Of a stretch of 64,000 nucleotides of DNA, positions 1 to 8,437 are shown piece after piece. The first letter of the stretch is position 1, and every line of letters begins with the position of its first letter. Origin of the DNA: Micromonospora sp. NBRC 110009 (GTDB taxonomy: Bacteria; Actinomycetota; Actinomycetes; Mycobacteriales; Micromonosporaceae); NCBI RefSeq assembly GCF_030518795.1, contig NZ_CP130427.1, forward strand, positions 1,674,001 to 1,738,000, written 5' to 3'. The notes below the pieces were generated by a model. The model ran no database searches and was not told where the DNA came from. It saw nothing but the letters and a program-made list of their open reading frames with translations. The translations under genes and the position numbers were made by a program.

Positions 1-147
1 GCTGATCCCGTCGACCCGGTCGGCCAGTTCGCCGTAGCGCTTGTCCCCGTTGGCGAGGGTGAGCACGATCAGCACGCTCCAGCGGTCGCCGATCCGGTCC
101 AGGACCTTCCGGCTGCCGCAGTTCCGGTTGAACGGGTCCGCCTGCAC
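1..147 (-). CDS. HxlR-family transcriptional regulator (N-terminal part, cut by window edge)
   Basis: Only the first 49 codons lie in the window. The translation begins VQADPFNRNCGSRKVLDRIG and continues with a DRWSVLIVLTLANGDKRYGEL segment, the start of the winged-helix domain of HxlR/MarR-like regulators with the conserved early Cys (NCGSRK). I chose the GTG at 147 because it follows an AAAGAGAG purine tract. It is divergent from the NmrA-type reductase at 269. In this family such a divergent pair usually means the HxlR protein controls the reductase in response to electrophile or redox stress; that role is inferred. The C-terminal part lies outside the window. Confidence 0.8.
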   Translation of the reverse strand, partial: MQADPFNRNCGSRKVLDRIGDRWSVLIVLTLANGDKRYGELADRVDGIS

Positions 148-268
148 AGCTTTACTCTCTTTCAGTGCGTATCGAACTTGAAGGTGCCTACTCTCCAACG
201 GGAAGTAGCATGCGGTTGTTCCCGTTGCCGTGGGATGACAGTTCATGTCGCAACCACAGGGAGCCTTC

Positions 269-1114
269 ATGTCCATCGTCGTCACCGGCGCCACCGGCCC
301 GCTCGGCCGCCTGATCATCTCCTCGCTGCTCGACCGGGGCGTACCGGCCGGCCAGATCGTGGCGCTCGGCCGCAACATTGACCGCCTCGCCGAACTCGCC
401 GGGCGCGGAGTGGTCACCCAGCGGGCCGACTACGACGACCCCGCGTCGCTCCAGGCGGCCTTCGCGGGCGCCGACAAGCTGATGTTCGTCTCCGGCAGCG
501 AGGTCGGCAAGCGCGTGGTGCAGCACGGCAACGTGGTCACCGCCGCCAAGGAGGCCGGCATCGGGCTGATCGTCTACACCAGCATCGCCAACGCGGAGAC
601 CTCCAGCCTGGTGCTCGCCGCCGAGCACAAGGCGACCGAGCAGCTGATCCGCGACTCCGGGGTGCCGCACGTGTTCCTGCGCAACAGCTGGTACCTGGAG
701 AACTACACCGCCCAGCTGCCCACGTACCGCCAGCATGGGGTGGCGGGGGCGGCGGGTGACGGGCGGGTCAGCGCCGCCACCCGCGCCGACTACGCCGAGG
801 CCGCGGCGGCGGTGCTCACCGCCGAGGGTCCGGCCGGCACGGTGTACGAGCTGGGCGGCGCGCCGTTCACCATGACCGAACTGGCCGCCGAAATCTCCCG
901 CCAGACCGGCGCCGAGGTCTCCTACGTCGACCTGCCGGTGGACAAGTACACGGAGCTGCTGGTCGCGGCCGGCCTGCCCGAGGGCTACGCGGCCGTGCTC
1001 GCCGACGGCGACCGCGGCCTCGCCCAGGGCGAGCTGGAGGTCGGCGACGACCTGGCCAAGCTGCTCGGCCGCACGCCGACCACGCTCGCCGAGGCGATCC
1101 GCGCGGCGCTCTGA
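269..1114 (+). CDS. NmrA-like NAD(P)H-binding oxidoreductase / SDR-a quinone reductase type
   Basis: A 281-residue protein starting MSIVVTGATGPLGRLIISSL, with the TGATGPLG nucleotide-binding glycine motif at the N-terminus. The YTSI segment and the HKATEQLI helix are typical of NmrA/atypical SDRs that bind NAD(P)H and act as quinone or azo reductases (QorB-like). I preferred the ATG at 269 over one 24 bases upstream because AGGGAGCC sits 5 bases before it and the Rossmann strand begins at once. It is divergently paired with an HxlR regulator, the usual arrangement for QorB-type genes. The substrate cannot be read from sequence. It ends at a perfect stem-loop. Confidence 0.8.
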   Translation: MSIVVTGATGPLGRLIISSLLDRGVPAGQIVALGRNIDRLAELAGRGVVTQRADYDDPASLQAAFAGADKLMFVSGSEVGKRVVQHGNVVTAAKEAGIGLIVYTSIANAETSSLVLAAEHKATEQLIRDSGVPHVFLRNSWYLENYTAQLPTYRQHGVAGAAGDGRVSAATRADYAEAAAAVLTAEGPAGTVYELGGAPFTMTELAAEISRQTGAEVSYVDLPVDKYTELLVAAGLPEGYAAVLADGDRGLAQGELEVGDDLAKLLGRTPTTLAEAIRAAL

Positions 1115-1123
1115 CTCCTCCAT

Positions 1124-1150
1124 CGCCGCCCCGGCCGAGCCGGGGCGGCG
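1124..1150. terminator. Bidirectional stem-loop terminator
   Basis: A perfect 12-bp inverted repeat (CGCCGCCCCGGC / GCCGGGGCGGCG) with a 3-base loop lies between the convergent genes ending at 1114 (+) and 1161 (-). There is no T-tract, as is common in high-GC actinobacteria. Confidence 0.75.
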
Positions 1151-1160
1151 ACGGACCGGC

Positions 1161-1937
1161 TCAGGCCGGCTCGGCGCGCAGCTGCACCAGCTCGTCGACC
1201 AGGGTCTCCACGTAGTCGGCCGTCTCCTCCCAGCAGGTGACGGCCATGCAGCGGATGCCCATCGCCTTGACCGGGTAGTCGTTGCCGCCCGCGTCGAGCC
1301 GGTCGCCGACGAAGAGCACGTTGTCGGTCTTCAGGTCCAGGCACTCCAGCAGCTTGCGCATGCCGTACGCCTTGTCCACGCCCTTGCGGGTGACGTCGAT
1401 CGAGGTCGAGCCGCCGCCGCGGACCTCCAGGTCGGGCAGCTTCTCGGCGACCGCGTCCCGGAGCCGCTTCTTCTTGCTGCCGTCCGGGTCCCAGCCGTAC
1501 TTCTCGGCTGGCGGGGCCGACTGGCCCAGCGCGGAGAAGGTGATCTGGCTGCCCCGGTCCTCGATGATGTCGCCCCAGGTCTTCGGCTCCCAGAGACCCA
1601 GCGCCTTGGCCGACTCGGTGAGCGCCTCGATCACGCGCGCCTTGTCCGCCTCGCTCAGGTCCTCGGCGTACACCAGCCGCCACTCGCCGTCCTGCCAGCG
1701 GTAGTAGCGGGTGCCGCAGGTCGGCATCAGGTGCAGCCGGCCGCGCTGCTCCTCGGTCAGGTCCAGGTGGGCCAGCACCTGCGCCTCGAACTGCTCGAAG
1801 CGGCCACCGGAGATGATCAGCACGTCCACCTCGGTGAGCAGGTGGGCGAGGAGTTCCGCCATCCGACGATCGATCCGGGACTTGGAGACAGCCAGGGTGT
1901 CGTCCAGGTCGAACGCCACCACTCGAAGATCGTTCAT
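1161..1937 (-). CDS. HAD-superfamily (IIB) hydrolase, phosphomannomutase/sugar-phosphatase-like
   Basis: The protein has 258 residues. The motif-I nucleophile sequence VVAFDLDDTLAVSK occurs at residues 6-19, motif II is in LIISGG, and the C-terminal motif IV is FVGDRLDAGGND. A cap region between motifs II and III marks the IIB (Cof/phosphomannomutase-like) subclass, which acts on sugar phosphates in the cytoplasm. The start ATG at 1937 fits the motif-I position. It converges with the reductase at 269-1114. The exact substrate is unknown, and trehalose or sucrose phosphate phosphatase-like activity is possible. Confidence 0.8.
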   Translation of the reverse strand: MNDLRVVAFDLDDTLAVSKSRIDRRMAELLAHLLTEVDVLIISGGRFEQFEAQVLAHLDLTEEQRGRLHLMPTCGTRYYRWQDGEWRLVYAEDLSEADKARVIEALTESAKALGLWEPKTWGDIIEDRGSQITFSALGQSAPPAEKYGWDPDGSKKKRLRDAVAEKLPDLEVRGGGSTSIDVTRKGVDKAYGMRKLLECLDLKTDNVLFVGDRLDAGGNDYPVKAMGIRCMAVTCWEETADYVETLVDELVQLRAEPA

Positions 1938-2091
1938 CAGGTACCACCATGTCGTCGCGGGCAGGCCAGAACTAGCAGGGTACCGACGGTGGCCCCGCGG
2001 CACCCGCGAGCCCCGACCGTCACGCTGCGCGCTGCTCCCTCGCGGAGCGTAGCAACGTACTCCGACCAACACCGCCGGTTCCCGCGCCGGC

Positions 2092-2691
2092 TCAGGCTGA
2101 GAAGTCGAGCCGCATCACCACGCGGCGCGGCGTCGGGTGGCTGACCTCGACGAACCCGGCGTCGGCGAAGATGCTCCGGCTGCCCACGTACAGCTCTCCC
2201 CAGGTGGCTTCCCGGCCCGGCGGCAGGATCATCGGATAGCCCTCCAGGGCACGGGCGCCGCGGGTCCGCGCGAAGTCCACGGCGGCCCGGGCGAGGGCCC
2301 GGCTGACGCCGCGGCGTCGGTAGCCCACCCGGGTGACGAAACAGGTCACCGCCCAGACACCCGGGTCGTCCCGGTCCTCGTCCCGGCCGGTCCACGGCAC
2401 CCGGGTGAACCGCAGGCGCGGGTACCTGGTGCGCGGCTCGACCGCGCACCACCCGACCGGCTCACCGCCCAGGTAGGCAACGAGCCCGCTGGTGTCGCCG
2501 GAACCGGGATCGCCACACTCGGTCTGGTCCCGCAGCCGCTCGGCCCGCGCCTCGACCGGGACCGACGCCCAGTCCCGATCCCGGATCTTGAACCACTGGC
2601 ACTGGCAGCGGGCGGCTTCACCGCGCTTGCCGAAGACGGTCTGCAGGTCATCCCAGCTGGCCTCGTTGGCCGGCACGACGACGATCGACAT
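2092..2691 (-). CDS. GNAT-family N-acetyltransferase
   Basis: A 199-residue GNAT protein. The acetyl-CoA pyrophosphate loop is seen in VTRVGYRRRGVSRALARAAV (about residues 120-139), preceded by a hydrophobic beta4 strand (WAVTCFV). The QCQWF segment near the N-terminus and the ending FVEVSHPTPRRVVMRLDF are typical of a common actinobacterial GNAT family of unknown substrate. The start ATG overlaps the stop of the upstream VOC gene by one base (TGATG), so the two are translationally coupled. Confidence 0.8.
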   Translation of the reverse strand: MSIVVVPANEASWDDLQTVFGKRGEAARCQCQWFKIRDRDWASVPVEARAERLRDQTECGDPGSGDTSGLVAYLGGEPVGWCAVEPRTRYPRLRFTRVPWTGRDEDRDDPGVWAVTCFVTRVGYRRRGVSRALARAAVDFARTRGARALEGYPMILPPGREATWGELYVGSRSIFADAGFVEVSHPTPRRVVMRLDFSA

Positions 2692-3380
2692 CAGGCAGGC
2701 TCCCTGCTGCTCACCGGACCGATCCAGCCGACCGTGCCCACGCACGCCTCGTTTCCCTCCGGGTCGGCCAGCACCCACCAGGACGGGGCGTGCGTGTCGT
2801 CGACCAGGCGTCCGCCGGCCGCGAGCGCCGCCGCGATCCGTGCCTCGGCCCGGTCGTACGGGACCCAGACGTCGACGTGCGTCCGGTTGCGCTGCGGTCG
2901 CGGCGCGTCCAGCTGCTGGAACCAGAACGCCGGCCCGCGACCGTGCGGGTCGACCAGGTCCTCCGGGCTGGCGGCGCGGTACTCGTACCCGAGCAGCGCC
3001 CGCCAGAACGGCGTGACCTCGGGCAGGTGCAGCGCGTCGATGCTCACCTGCACACTCTGCACGGCCGACGGGTCGGCCGGCACGCCCAGCTCGCGGGCCG
3101 CCGCCGAGATCTGCCGGGCCAGGGCCAGGTCCCGCCCGGTCAGCCCGTAGTGCTCGGCGGTCAACGTGACCAGGCGGACGGCCACCCCGTCGGGTCGCAG
3201 GTCGACGTCCGGCTGGTGGTCGTCGAGGCCGGGCAGCTCGCCGATCGCCCGCACCAGCCGCACGCCGGCCGCGAACGAGCCGGTACGGAACCAGGCGCAC
3301 GCCCCCTCACCCAGCACCCGCCAGTCCTCGACCCCCTCGGCCGCGTGGAACTGCTCCGCCGTGATCCGGTCGACCACCAT
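2691..3380 (-). CDS. Pterin-4a-carbinolamine dehydratase-like / VOC (glyoxalase) fusion protein
   Basis: The protein has 229 residues. Its N-terminal half resembles the 4a-hydroxytetrahydrobiopterin dehydratase fold: alternating strands and helices with a DHQPDVDLRP segment, close to the family's catalytic H-H-P signature. The C-terminal half (from about residue 100) is a VOC domain with paired beta-alpha-beta units and a late metal-ligand-like ADPEGNEACV. I chose the ATG at 3380 because an AAAGGAGA ribosome site lies just upstream. The gene is coupled to a GNAT downstream and divergent from a WYL regulator. Its function is unknown; this fusion recurs in actinobacteria. Confidence 0.72.
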   Translation of the reverse strand: MVVDRITAEQFHAAEGVEDWRVLGEGACAWFRTGSFAAGVRLVRAIGELPGLDDHQPDVDLRPDGVAVRLVTLTAEHYGLTGRDLALARQISAAARELGVPADPSAVQSVQVSIDALHLPEVTPFWRALLGYEYRAASPEDLVDPHGRGPAFWFQQLDAPRPQRNRTHVDVWVPYDRAEARIAAALAAGGRLVDDTHAPSWWVLADPEGNEACVGTVGWIGPVSSREPA

Positions 3381-3457
3381 GTCTCCTTTCGTCGAGGCAG
3401 CCAGTCTCCACCCGGTTCCCGACATCCTCTGTCGTATATGTGCGCGACCATGGAGGC

Positions 3458-4417
3458 GTGCGTGCCTCGCGGATGATGACCCTGCTCCTGCGCCTCCAGG
3501 TGCGCGGCCAGGCCAGCGCGCGGGAACTGGCCCACCAGTTGGCGGTCAGCGAGCGCACCGTTCAGCGGGACGTCGAGGCGCTCGTCGCCGCCGGGATCCC
3601 GGTGCGGCCGACCCGGGGGCCCGCCGGCGGCTACCGCCTCGACCGCGGCTACCGCACCCGGCTCACTGGGCTCGGGCTGGACGAGGCCGGCGCGCTGGCC
3701 TTCCTCGGGCTGGGCGGCCCGGCCGAACAGCTGGGGCTCGGCGAGCTGCTGGAAGGGGCCCGGATCAAGGTCTGGGCCAGCCTCACCGGCGAGGCGCGGG
3801 AGCGCGCCGGCCGCACCGCCGAACGCTTCCACCTCGACCCGGCCCGCTGGTATGGCACGCCTGAGCCGGTGCCCTGCCTGCCGCAGCTCGCCGATGCGGT
3901 CTGGCGCGACCGGCGGGTGCGCCTCCACTACGTACGCGACGGTCGGGCGACCACCCGGGAGGTCGACCCGCTCGGGCTGGTGCTCGCCGCCGGCGACTGG
4001 TACCTGGTGGCCCGGCGCGACGGGCAGCGGCGCACCTACCGGGTCTCGCGGGTGCGCGCGGTGGAGCCACTCGACGAGCCGGCACGCCGCCCGCCCGGGT
4101 TCGACCTCGCCGGATCGTGGGCCGAGGCGCGCCGGGCACTGGAGGACGAGGCGGTCGCCGTCGAGGTCACCGTACGCGTGGCACCCCGGGGGCTGCCGCG
4201 CCTACGCCGCCTGGTGCCGGTGCCCGGCAAGGACCGGGTACCCGTCACCGCCACCGGCGAGGTCGAGCTGACGGTGCCGTTCGAAGACCCCGCCTGGGCG
4301 GTGTCGGCGCTGCTCAGCCTCGGTTCCGCCGTGGAGGTGCTGGCGCCGGTGGAGCTGCGGGCCCGGGTAGCGGAGGAGCTGCGCGTCGCCGCCGCCCGCT
4401 ACCCCGGGACGCGTTAG
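3458..4417 (+). CDS. YafY/WYL-domain transcriptional regulator (DeoR-type HTH)
   Basis: A 319-residue protein. The N-terminal helix-turn-helix (RELAHQLAVSERTVQRDVEAL) is followed by the wing PTRGPAGGYRLD, then a WYL domain containing the GDWYLVARRDGQRRTYRVSR stretch and a C-terminal WCX extension. WYL regulators sense small molecules or nucleic-acid ligands and usually repress neighbouring genes. I chose the GTG at 3458 (VRASRMM) because this is where family members begin; a GTG 18 bases upstream is an alternative. The divergent PCD/VOC-GNAT pair is the probable target. Confidence 0.78.
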   Translation: MRASRMMTLLLRLQVRGQASARELAHQLAVSERTVQRDVEALVAAGIPVRPTRGPAGGYRLDRGYRTRLTGLGLDEAGALAFLGLGGPAEQLGLGELLEGARIKVWASLTGEARERAGRTAERFHLDPARWYGTPEPVPCLPQLADAVWRDRRVRLHYVRDGRATTREVDPLGLVLAAGDWYLVARRDGQRRTYRVSRVRAVEPLDEPARRPPGFDLAGSWAEARRALEDEAVAVEVTVRVAPRGLPRLRRLVPVPGKDRVPVTATGEVELTVPFEDPAWAVSALLSLGSAVEVLAPVELRARVAEELRVAAARYPGTR

Positions 4418-4576
4418 CTTCGGCGCCCTTCCCGATGATCCGGTCGGCGTTTCCGGAGAGCGCCCTCGCGAAAATGCCGAAGCTGGAAAGCTGAGACCGC
4501 GCGGCGCGTTGGAGACTGACCGCCCGGGCTGGCCCGTCCACGTCGGCCGGCCCGGACCACCGTTGAGGAGGCACCG

Positions 4577-5032
4577 ATGGTGACCCGTGACGAGCTACCC
4601 GCGCCACGGGAGGGGCTGGTTGTCGCGCACTTCCTGACGGTGCGCGACGTCGCGGTCTCGCGGCAGTTCTACGCCGACGTCTTCGGTGGGCAGGTCGTCC
4701 TGGCCGAGAACCCGGCGGTCGTCCGGGTCGCCAACAGCTGGATCATCATGAACCCCGGCGGCGGGCCCACCCCCGACAAGCCCGACATCACCCTGACCCC
4801 ACCCGAGCCGGGCGACCCGGTGTCCGCGTTCCTCAACGTCCGGGTGGCCGACCTCGCCGCCTTCTATGCCGACGCCCGGGCGAAAGGCGCGCAGTTCCTG
4901 ACCGAGCCGCTCGACCGCAAGGCGGAACTGCGGTGCTACCTGCGCGACCCGGACGGCTATCTCGTCGAGGTGGGGCAGGCCACCGGGATGCTGCACGGCG
5001 TCTTCGCCGACCCGCCCGCCAGTTCGAGCTGA
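4577..5032 (+). CDS. VOC (glyoxalase/bleomycin-resistance) family protein
   Basis: A 151-residue single-domain VOC protein. The N-terminal HFLTVRDVAVSRQFYADVFG and the C-terminal RDPDGYLVEVGQ contain the His and Glu expected of the metal ligands. GAGGAGG lies 7 bases upstream of the ATG. The family includes dioxygenases, lyases and binding proteins, and nothing in the neighbourhood narrows the role. The gene ends at a strong hairpin shared with the convergent SGNH hydrolase. Confidence 0.78.
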   Translation: MVTRDELPAPREGLVVAHFLTVRDVAVSRQFYADVFGGQVVLAENPAVVRVANSWIIMNPGGGPTPDKPDITLTPPEPGDPVSAFLNVRVADLAAFYADARAKGAQFLTEPLDRKAELRCYLRDPDGYLVEVGQATGMLHGVFADPPASSS

Positions 5033-5072
5033 TTCCGCTCCACCTGATGGCCGCGCGGTGGCCGGCCCTGCT

Positions 5073-5106
5073 CGTAGGGCCCGCACCGACTGGCGCGGGC
5101 CCTACG
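5073..5106. terminator. Bidirectional stem-loop terminator
   Basis: A perfect 12-bp inverted repeat (CGTAGGGCCCGC / GCGGGCCCTACG) with a 10-base loop lies between convergent genes ending at 5032 (+) and 5171 (-). Confidence 0.75.
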
Positions 5107-5170
5107 GCGATCTCCCTCGGCGCTGGCAGCGGTGGCTGCGAAGAGCTGCCGAATCAGTGCGCTGGTGTTG

Positions 5171-6415
5171 CTACCGGTTGCACTCGAGATGGTCGAGGTC
5201 GACGGCGTTGGCCATCGCCTGGTAGCCGGCGTCGCTGGGGTGCAGGTGGTCGCCGACGTCGTAGGCCGGCAGGAACCGCTTCGGGTTCGCGGGGTCGCGG
5301 GTCACCTGGTCGAAATCGATGATTCCGTCGAACTCGCCGCTGGTCCGGATCCAGGTGTTCACCTGCTCACGGATGACTTCCTTCGCGGGGCTGTAGTAGC
5401 CGGCGCCCTCGAAGGGGGTCAGCGTGGCACCCAGGATGCAGGTGTGGTCGGCGTGGGCGCGGGCGATCAGGATCCGGTAGGCCGAGATCAGTTGGTCGGC
5501 CGACGTCGCGACCCCACCACCGATGTCGTTGATGCCCTCCATCAGGATGACGGTGCGTACGTCGGGCTGGGAGAGCACGTCCCGGTCGAATCGGGCCTGG
5601 ACGTTCACCCCGGCGCCGTCGGTGAGGACCCGGTTGCCGGAGATGCCTTCGTTCATGACCCCGAACTGGTGCGCCGGGGGCTGCTCCGCGATGCGGCGGG
5701 CGAGGTAGTTCGGCCACCGGTGGTTCGCGTCGCGCGTGGATCCGTAGCCGTCGGTGATGGAGTCGCCGAGCGTGGCCACGGTGTCGACCTGCTGCGGCTT
5801 GTCGATGACCAGCGCGTCAACCCAGTACCAGCGGGTCGCCTGCTGGGTGAAGGCCGCGCCATCGGTGTCCGCGGCGTGATCGCCGGCCCCGGAGATGTAG
5901 TTGGTCTGCATGGCCAGGTTGTGCCCGGTCAGGCTGCCGCTGGCGCCCTTGACGTGGATGCTGACCGTGAGGTTGGTGTCGCCGGGCACGTCGCCGGACA
6001 GCGGGTCGCTGAGGACCTCGGCGCCGTTGGGGACGGTCACCGTCCTGCTGCCGGCGAAGGTGACCTGCCGGTTGGTGCCCGGTACGACGCCGGCACCCTC
6101 GCTCTGCAGGCCGATGTAGACGGAGTCGAAGGTCACGATGCGGTCACCGAACACGTTCGACAGCGAGAGGCGCAGGTTCGTGCCGCCGATGCTGGTGTGG
6201 ACGATGTTGCGGACCGTCTGGTCGGTGAACGACCCGCCGGTACGGTCCGCGCTGGCGCCCCAGGTGACGACCTGGTCGGTGGTGACCGCGGTCGCTCGTG
6301 TGGCGGCGTGGCTGTCCGGCTCGGCGGCGACTGGTCCGGTGAGGGCGGCGACCGTTGCCAGGCCGGTGGCGACGGCGAGCCCGGCGGTGACCCGGGGCAT
6401 GCGTGACTGGTTCAT
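5171..6415 (-). CDS. Secreted SGNH/GDSL-family hydrolase
   Basis: A 414-residue secreted esterase or lipase-like protein. It starts with a Sec signal peptide (hydrophobic run after MNQSRMPR, cleavage plausible near VAAEP). A beta-rich N-terminal domain follows, then the SGNH blocks: GDS nucleophile in ATLGDSITDGYGS, Gly in NEGISGN, Asn in LMEGINDIGGG, and the catalytic Asp-His pair in DHLHPSDAGY. It belongs to the long bacterial group that acts on acylated carbohydrates or lipids outside the cell; the substrate is not determinable. I chose the ATG at 6415 because GGGAG precedes it and the signal peptide starts there. Confidence 0.85.
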   Translation of the reverse strand: MNQSRMPRVTAGLAVATGLATVAALTGPVAAEPDSHAATRATAVTTDQVVTWGASADRTGGSFTDQTVRNIVHTSIGGTNLRLSLSNVFGDRIVTFDSVYIGLQSEGAGVVPGTNRQVTFAGSRTVTVPNGAEVLSDPLSGDVPGDTNLTVSIHVKGASGSLTGHNLAMQTNYISGAGDHAADTDGAAFTQQATRWYWVDALVIDKPQQVDTVATLGDSITDGYGSTRDANHRWPNYLARRIAEQPPAHQFGVMNEGISGNRVLTDGAGVNVQARFDRDVLSQPDVRTVILMEGINDIGGGVATSADQLISAYRILIARAHADHTCILGATLTPFEGAGYYSPAKEVIREQVNTWIRTSGEFDGIIDFDQVTRDPANPKRFLPAYDVGDHLHPSDAGYQAMANAVDLDHLECNR

Positions 6416-6883
6416 CAGGAACGACTCCCTCAGTGGTGGCGGTTCTGCGTGGTCGCGGGGCGACCGGTCGACCCGGGACCGCGCGTTCGGCAACTAGGCG
6501 CCGGGATCGCCGGCCGTCCGTCTGGATGCCAACGCATAGATCACGCTAATTGCACTCGCGGTGACGGACTCAATCTGATCTTTCGATTGAGACGAACGGC
6601 GTCAACCGGGCGATGAACGGTTCTCGTCCGCCGACAAGCGGCCAGTCCCCCACAGGCTGGCCAGATCGACCGAACCAGCAGAGGGGACAGCCCCAGCCAG
6701 ACCTGTGCGTCCAACGGGGCTGTCCACATCTCGCTCAGCCGCAACCAGGTCGTCAGCTGTCGGAGTTCCCTGAGGAACCGGTCGGCGGCCAGGGCTGCAA
6801 GCGCGCACGAACCTACTCTCCAGGGCAGCGACGCCAGGCCCCGTGCGCGGCGTGGGGCTGGTGGCAGCCAGGGAGGCGGCGAC
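6416..6883. other. Intergenic region (468 bp) without a convincing gene
   Basis: It holds the upstream region of the divergent SGNH hydrolase (-) and methyltransferase (+). At 6569-6591 there is a small AT-richer hairpin (CTCAATC / GATTGAG) that could be an operator or attenuator. A minus-strand stretch near 6680-6800 reads like a protein fragment (RFLRELRQLTTWLRL) but has no clear start or family, so I do not call it. Confidence 0.5.
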
Positions 6884-7630
6884 ATGTCCAGCGCGCAGTT
6901 GTACGACACCATCGGAGCCACTTACACCGTGACGCGGCGCACCGAGCCGCGGATCGCCGCAAGCGTCTGGGCTGCGCTCGGCGATGCGCGGACGGTAGTG
7001 AATGCCGGGGCTGGTACCGGCTCCTACGAGCCCGCCGACCGTGACGTCACCGCGGTGGAACCGTCGGCGCTCATGCGTGCGCAGCGCCCCGAAGGCGCAG
7101 CGCCGTGCGTGGCCGCCGCTGCGGAGAGCCTTCCGTTCGAGGACCAGTCCTTCGACGCTGCGATGGCTTTCGCCACCATTCATCACTGGCAGGACCCGAT
7201 CGCGGGCCTGCGCGAGATGCGGCGCGTCGCCCGCCGCGTGGTGGTGTCTACGCACGACACCAGTGACACTGCCTGGCTTCGTCGGTTCTGGCTTACTCGC
7301 GACTACCTTCCTGAAGCCGCGGGCCTCCTGGTCGGCCGGCCTTCGCTGACCGAGCTGGCCGACGCGATCGGAGCGCGCGTGGAGCCGGTGCTCATCCCGT
7401 GGGACTGCGCTGACGGCTTCTTCGAGGCCTACTGGCGCCGGCCCGAGGCATACCTGGACGAGAACGTCCGTCGCGGGGTGTCGGTCTGGGCCAGAGTCGG
7501 GCCGGACGCCGAGCAGAGGGCCGTGCACAGCCTCCGTGATGACCTCGCCTCCGGTCGGTGGGCGGAACGCGACCGCGACCTCGTCGATCTCGATGCAGCA
7601 GAGCTTGGCCTTCGCCTGCTCATCGCCTGA
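6884..7630 (+). CDS. Class I SAM-dependent methyltransferase
   Basis: A 248-residue Rossmann methyltransferase. Motif I is VVNAGAGTGSYEP (residues about 35-47), with the acidic end of strand 2 in VTAVEPS. The AAAAESLPFEDQSFDAAMAF segment is the UbiE/Methyltransf_11-type motif II-III region. A GGGAGGCG ribosome site precedes the ATG. Family members methylate small molecules; the substrate is unknown and nothing ties it to the distant polyketide cluster. Confidence 0.78.
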   Translation: MSSAQLYDTIGATYTVTRRTEPRIAASVWAALGDARTVVNAGAGTGSYEPADRDVTAVEPSALMRAQRPEGAAPCVAAAAESLPFEDQSFDAAMAFATIHHWQDPIAGLREMRRVARRVVVSTHDTSDTAWLRRFWLTRDYLPEAAGLLVGRPSLTELADAIGARVEPVLIPWDCADGFFEAYWRRPEAYLDENVRRGVSVWARVGPDAEQRAVHSLRDDLASGRWAERDRDLVDLDAAELGLRLLIA

Positions 7631-7731
7631 ACCGGTCACATCCGGGTACGACTTCGCTGCCCGAAGCCCTGGTGCTCGGACGACGCTACGGTTGCGGATG
7701 CGGTCCGTCCCCCTAGAAGGAGCGCCGACCC

Positions 7732-8247
7732 ATGATCCTCCCGAAGGTTCGGGACCCTCGCTTCATCACGCTTCGTCGCGGTGGGACCCTCACCGATTCG
7801 GATCATCATCTCCTCGCTCTTTGGGCGGCGTCGTGCGCGGAGCACGTCCTTCACCTGTTCGAGTCGGTTCAGCCCGAGGACCCACGACCACGGGAAGCGA
7901 TCGAGCACGCCCGCGCCTGGGTGCGTGGTGAGGTCAAGATGATGCAGGCTCGCGCGGCGGGCGGCCGTGCCATGGGCGCGGCCAGAGACCTGCGTGGGGC
8001 AGCGCGGCATGCCGCGTACGCTGCCGGCCAGGCGGGCGTCGTCGCACACGTGGCCGCGCACGAACTCGGTGCGGCCGCCTATGCGATCAAGGCCGCACGT
8101 GCTGCGGCCCCGGACGGCGAGAGCGATGCCGCACGGCGACTCGAGTGCCGATGGCAGCGTGACCAACTCCCGGAGGCGATCCGCGAGCTCGTGCTCGACG
8201 ACCAGCGGCTGCGGAACGACATCTGCTGGTCGGTGTTTGACTGCTGA
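7732..8247 (+). CDS. Putative immunity protein (Imm5-like alpha-helical)
   Basis: A 171-residue, almost entirely helical protein rich in Ala and Arg. The segments LALWAASCAEHVLHLFE, PREAIEHARAWVRGE and the repeated AAARDLRGAARHAAYAAGQA match the pattern of proteins annotated as putative immunity protein (Imm-5-like). AGAAGGAG lies upstream of the ATG. No toxin gene is adjacent, so an actual immunity role is uncertain; the family is widespread as an orphan in actinobacteria. Confidence 0.6.
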   Translation: MILPKVRDPRFITLRRGGTLTDSDHHLLALWAASCAEHVLHLFESVQPEDPRPREAIEHARAWVRGEVKMMQARAAGGRAMGAARDLRGAARHAAYAAGQAGVVAHVAAHELGAAAYAIKAARAAAPDGESDAARRLECRWQRDQLPEAIRELVLDDQRLRNDICWSVFDC

Positions 8248-8296
8248 GCGGGCATCGGGGTGCGCCGCTTGACTTGGCGGTCTCCGGCCCGCGCGG

Positions 8297-8437
8297 TCAG
8301 TCGTCGATCGCTTGGTAGAGAGCGGTCCAGAAATCGAGCCACATCGGCAGCCGCTGGTCGCCCGCGTGCGCCCGCTGCCTGATGAAGATCGTCGTCATGT
8401 CCTCGGCGGGATCGTTGTACCAGTCGCTACCGGAACC
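8297..8437 (-). pseudogene. C-terminal remnant of a serine hydrolase (beta-lactamase family)
   Basis: Reading the minus strand up to the stop at 8297 gives about 46 residues that include [11 protein letters not shown] and MWLDFWTALYQAIDD. This matches the typical C-terminus of actinobacterial serine beta-lactamase-like hydrolases (a TSWYxDPAED stretch followed by FWxxxYQAID). No upstream body of the gene exists, because the frame runs straight into the sigma-factor gene. The sigma gene's last codons (GTTIPPRT) are read from this remnant in another frame, which suggests a past deletion joined the two genes. Confidence 0.5.

Noticed and set aside
5132..6406. A 424-codon plus-strand frame
   Set aside because: It is antisense to the SGNH hydrolase, which has a signal peptide and all catalytic blocks. 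The antisense frame has no recognisable domain.
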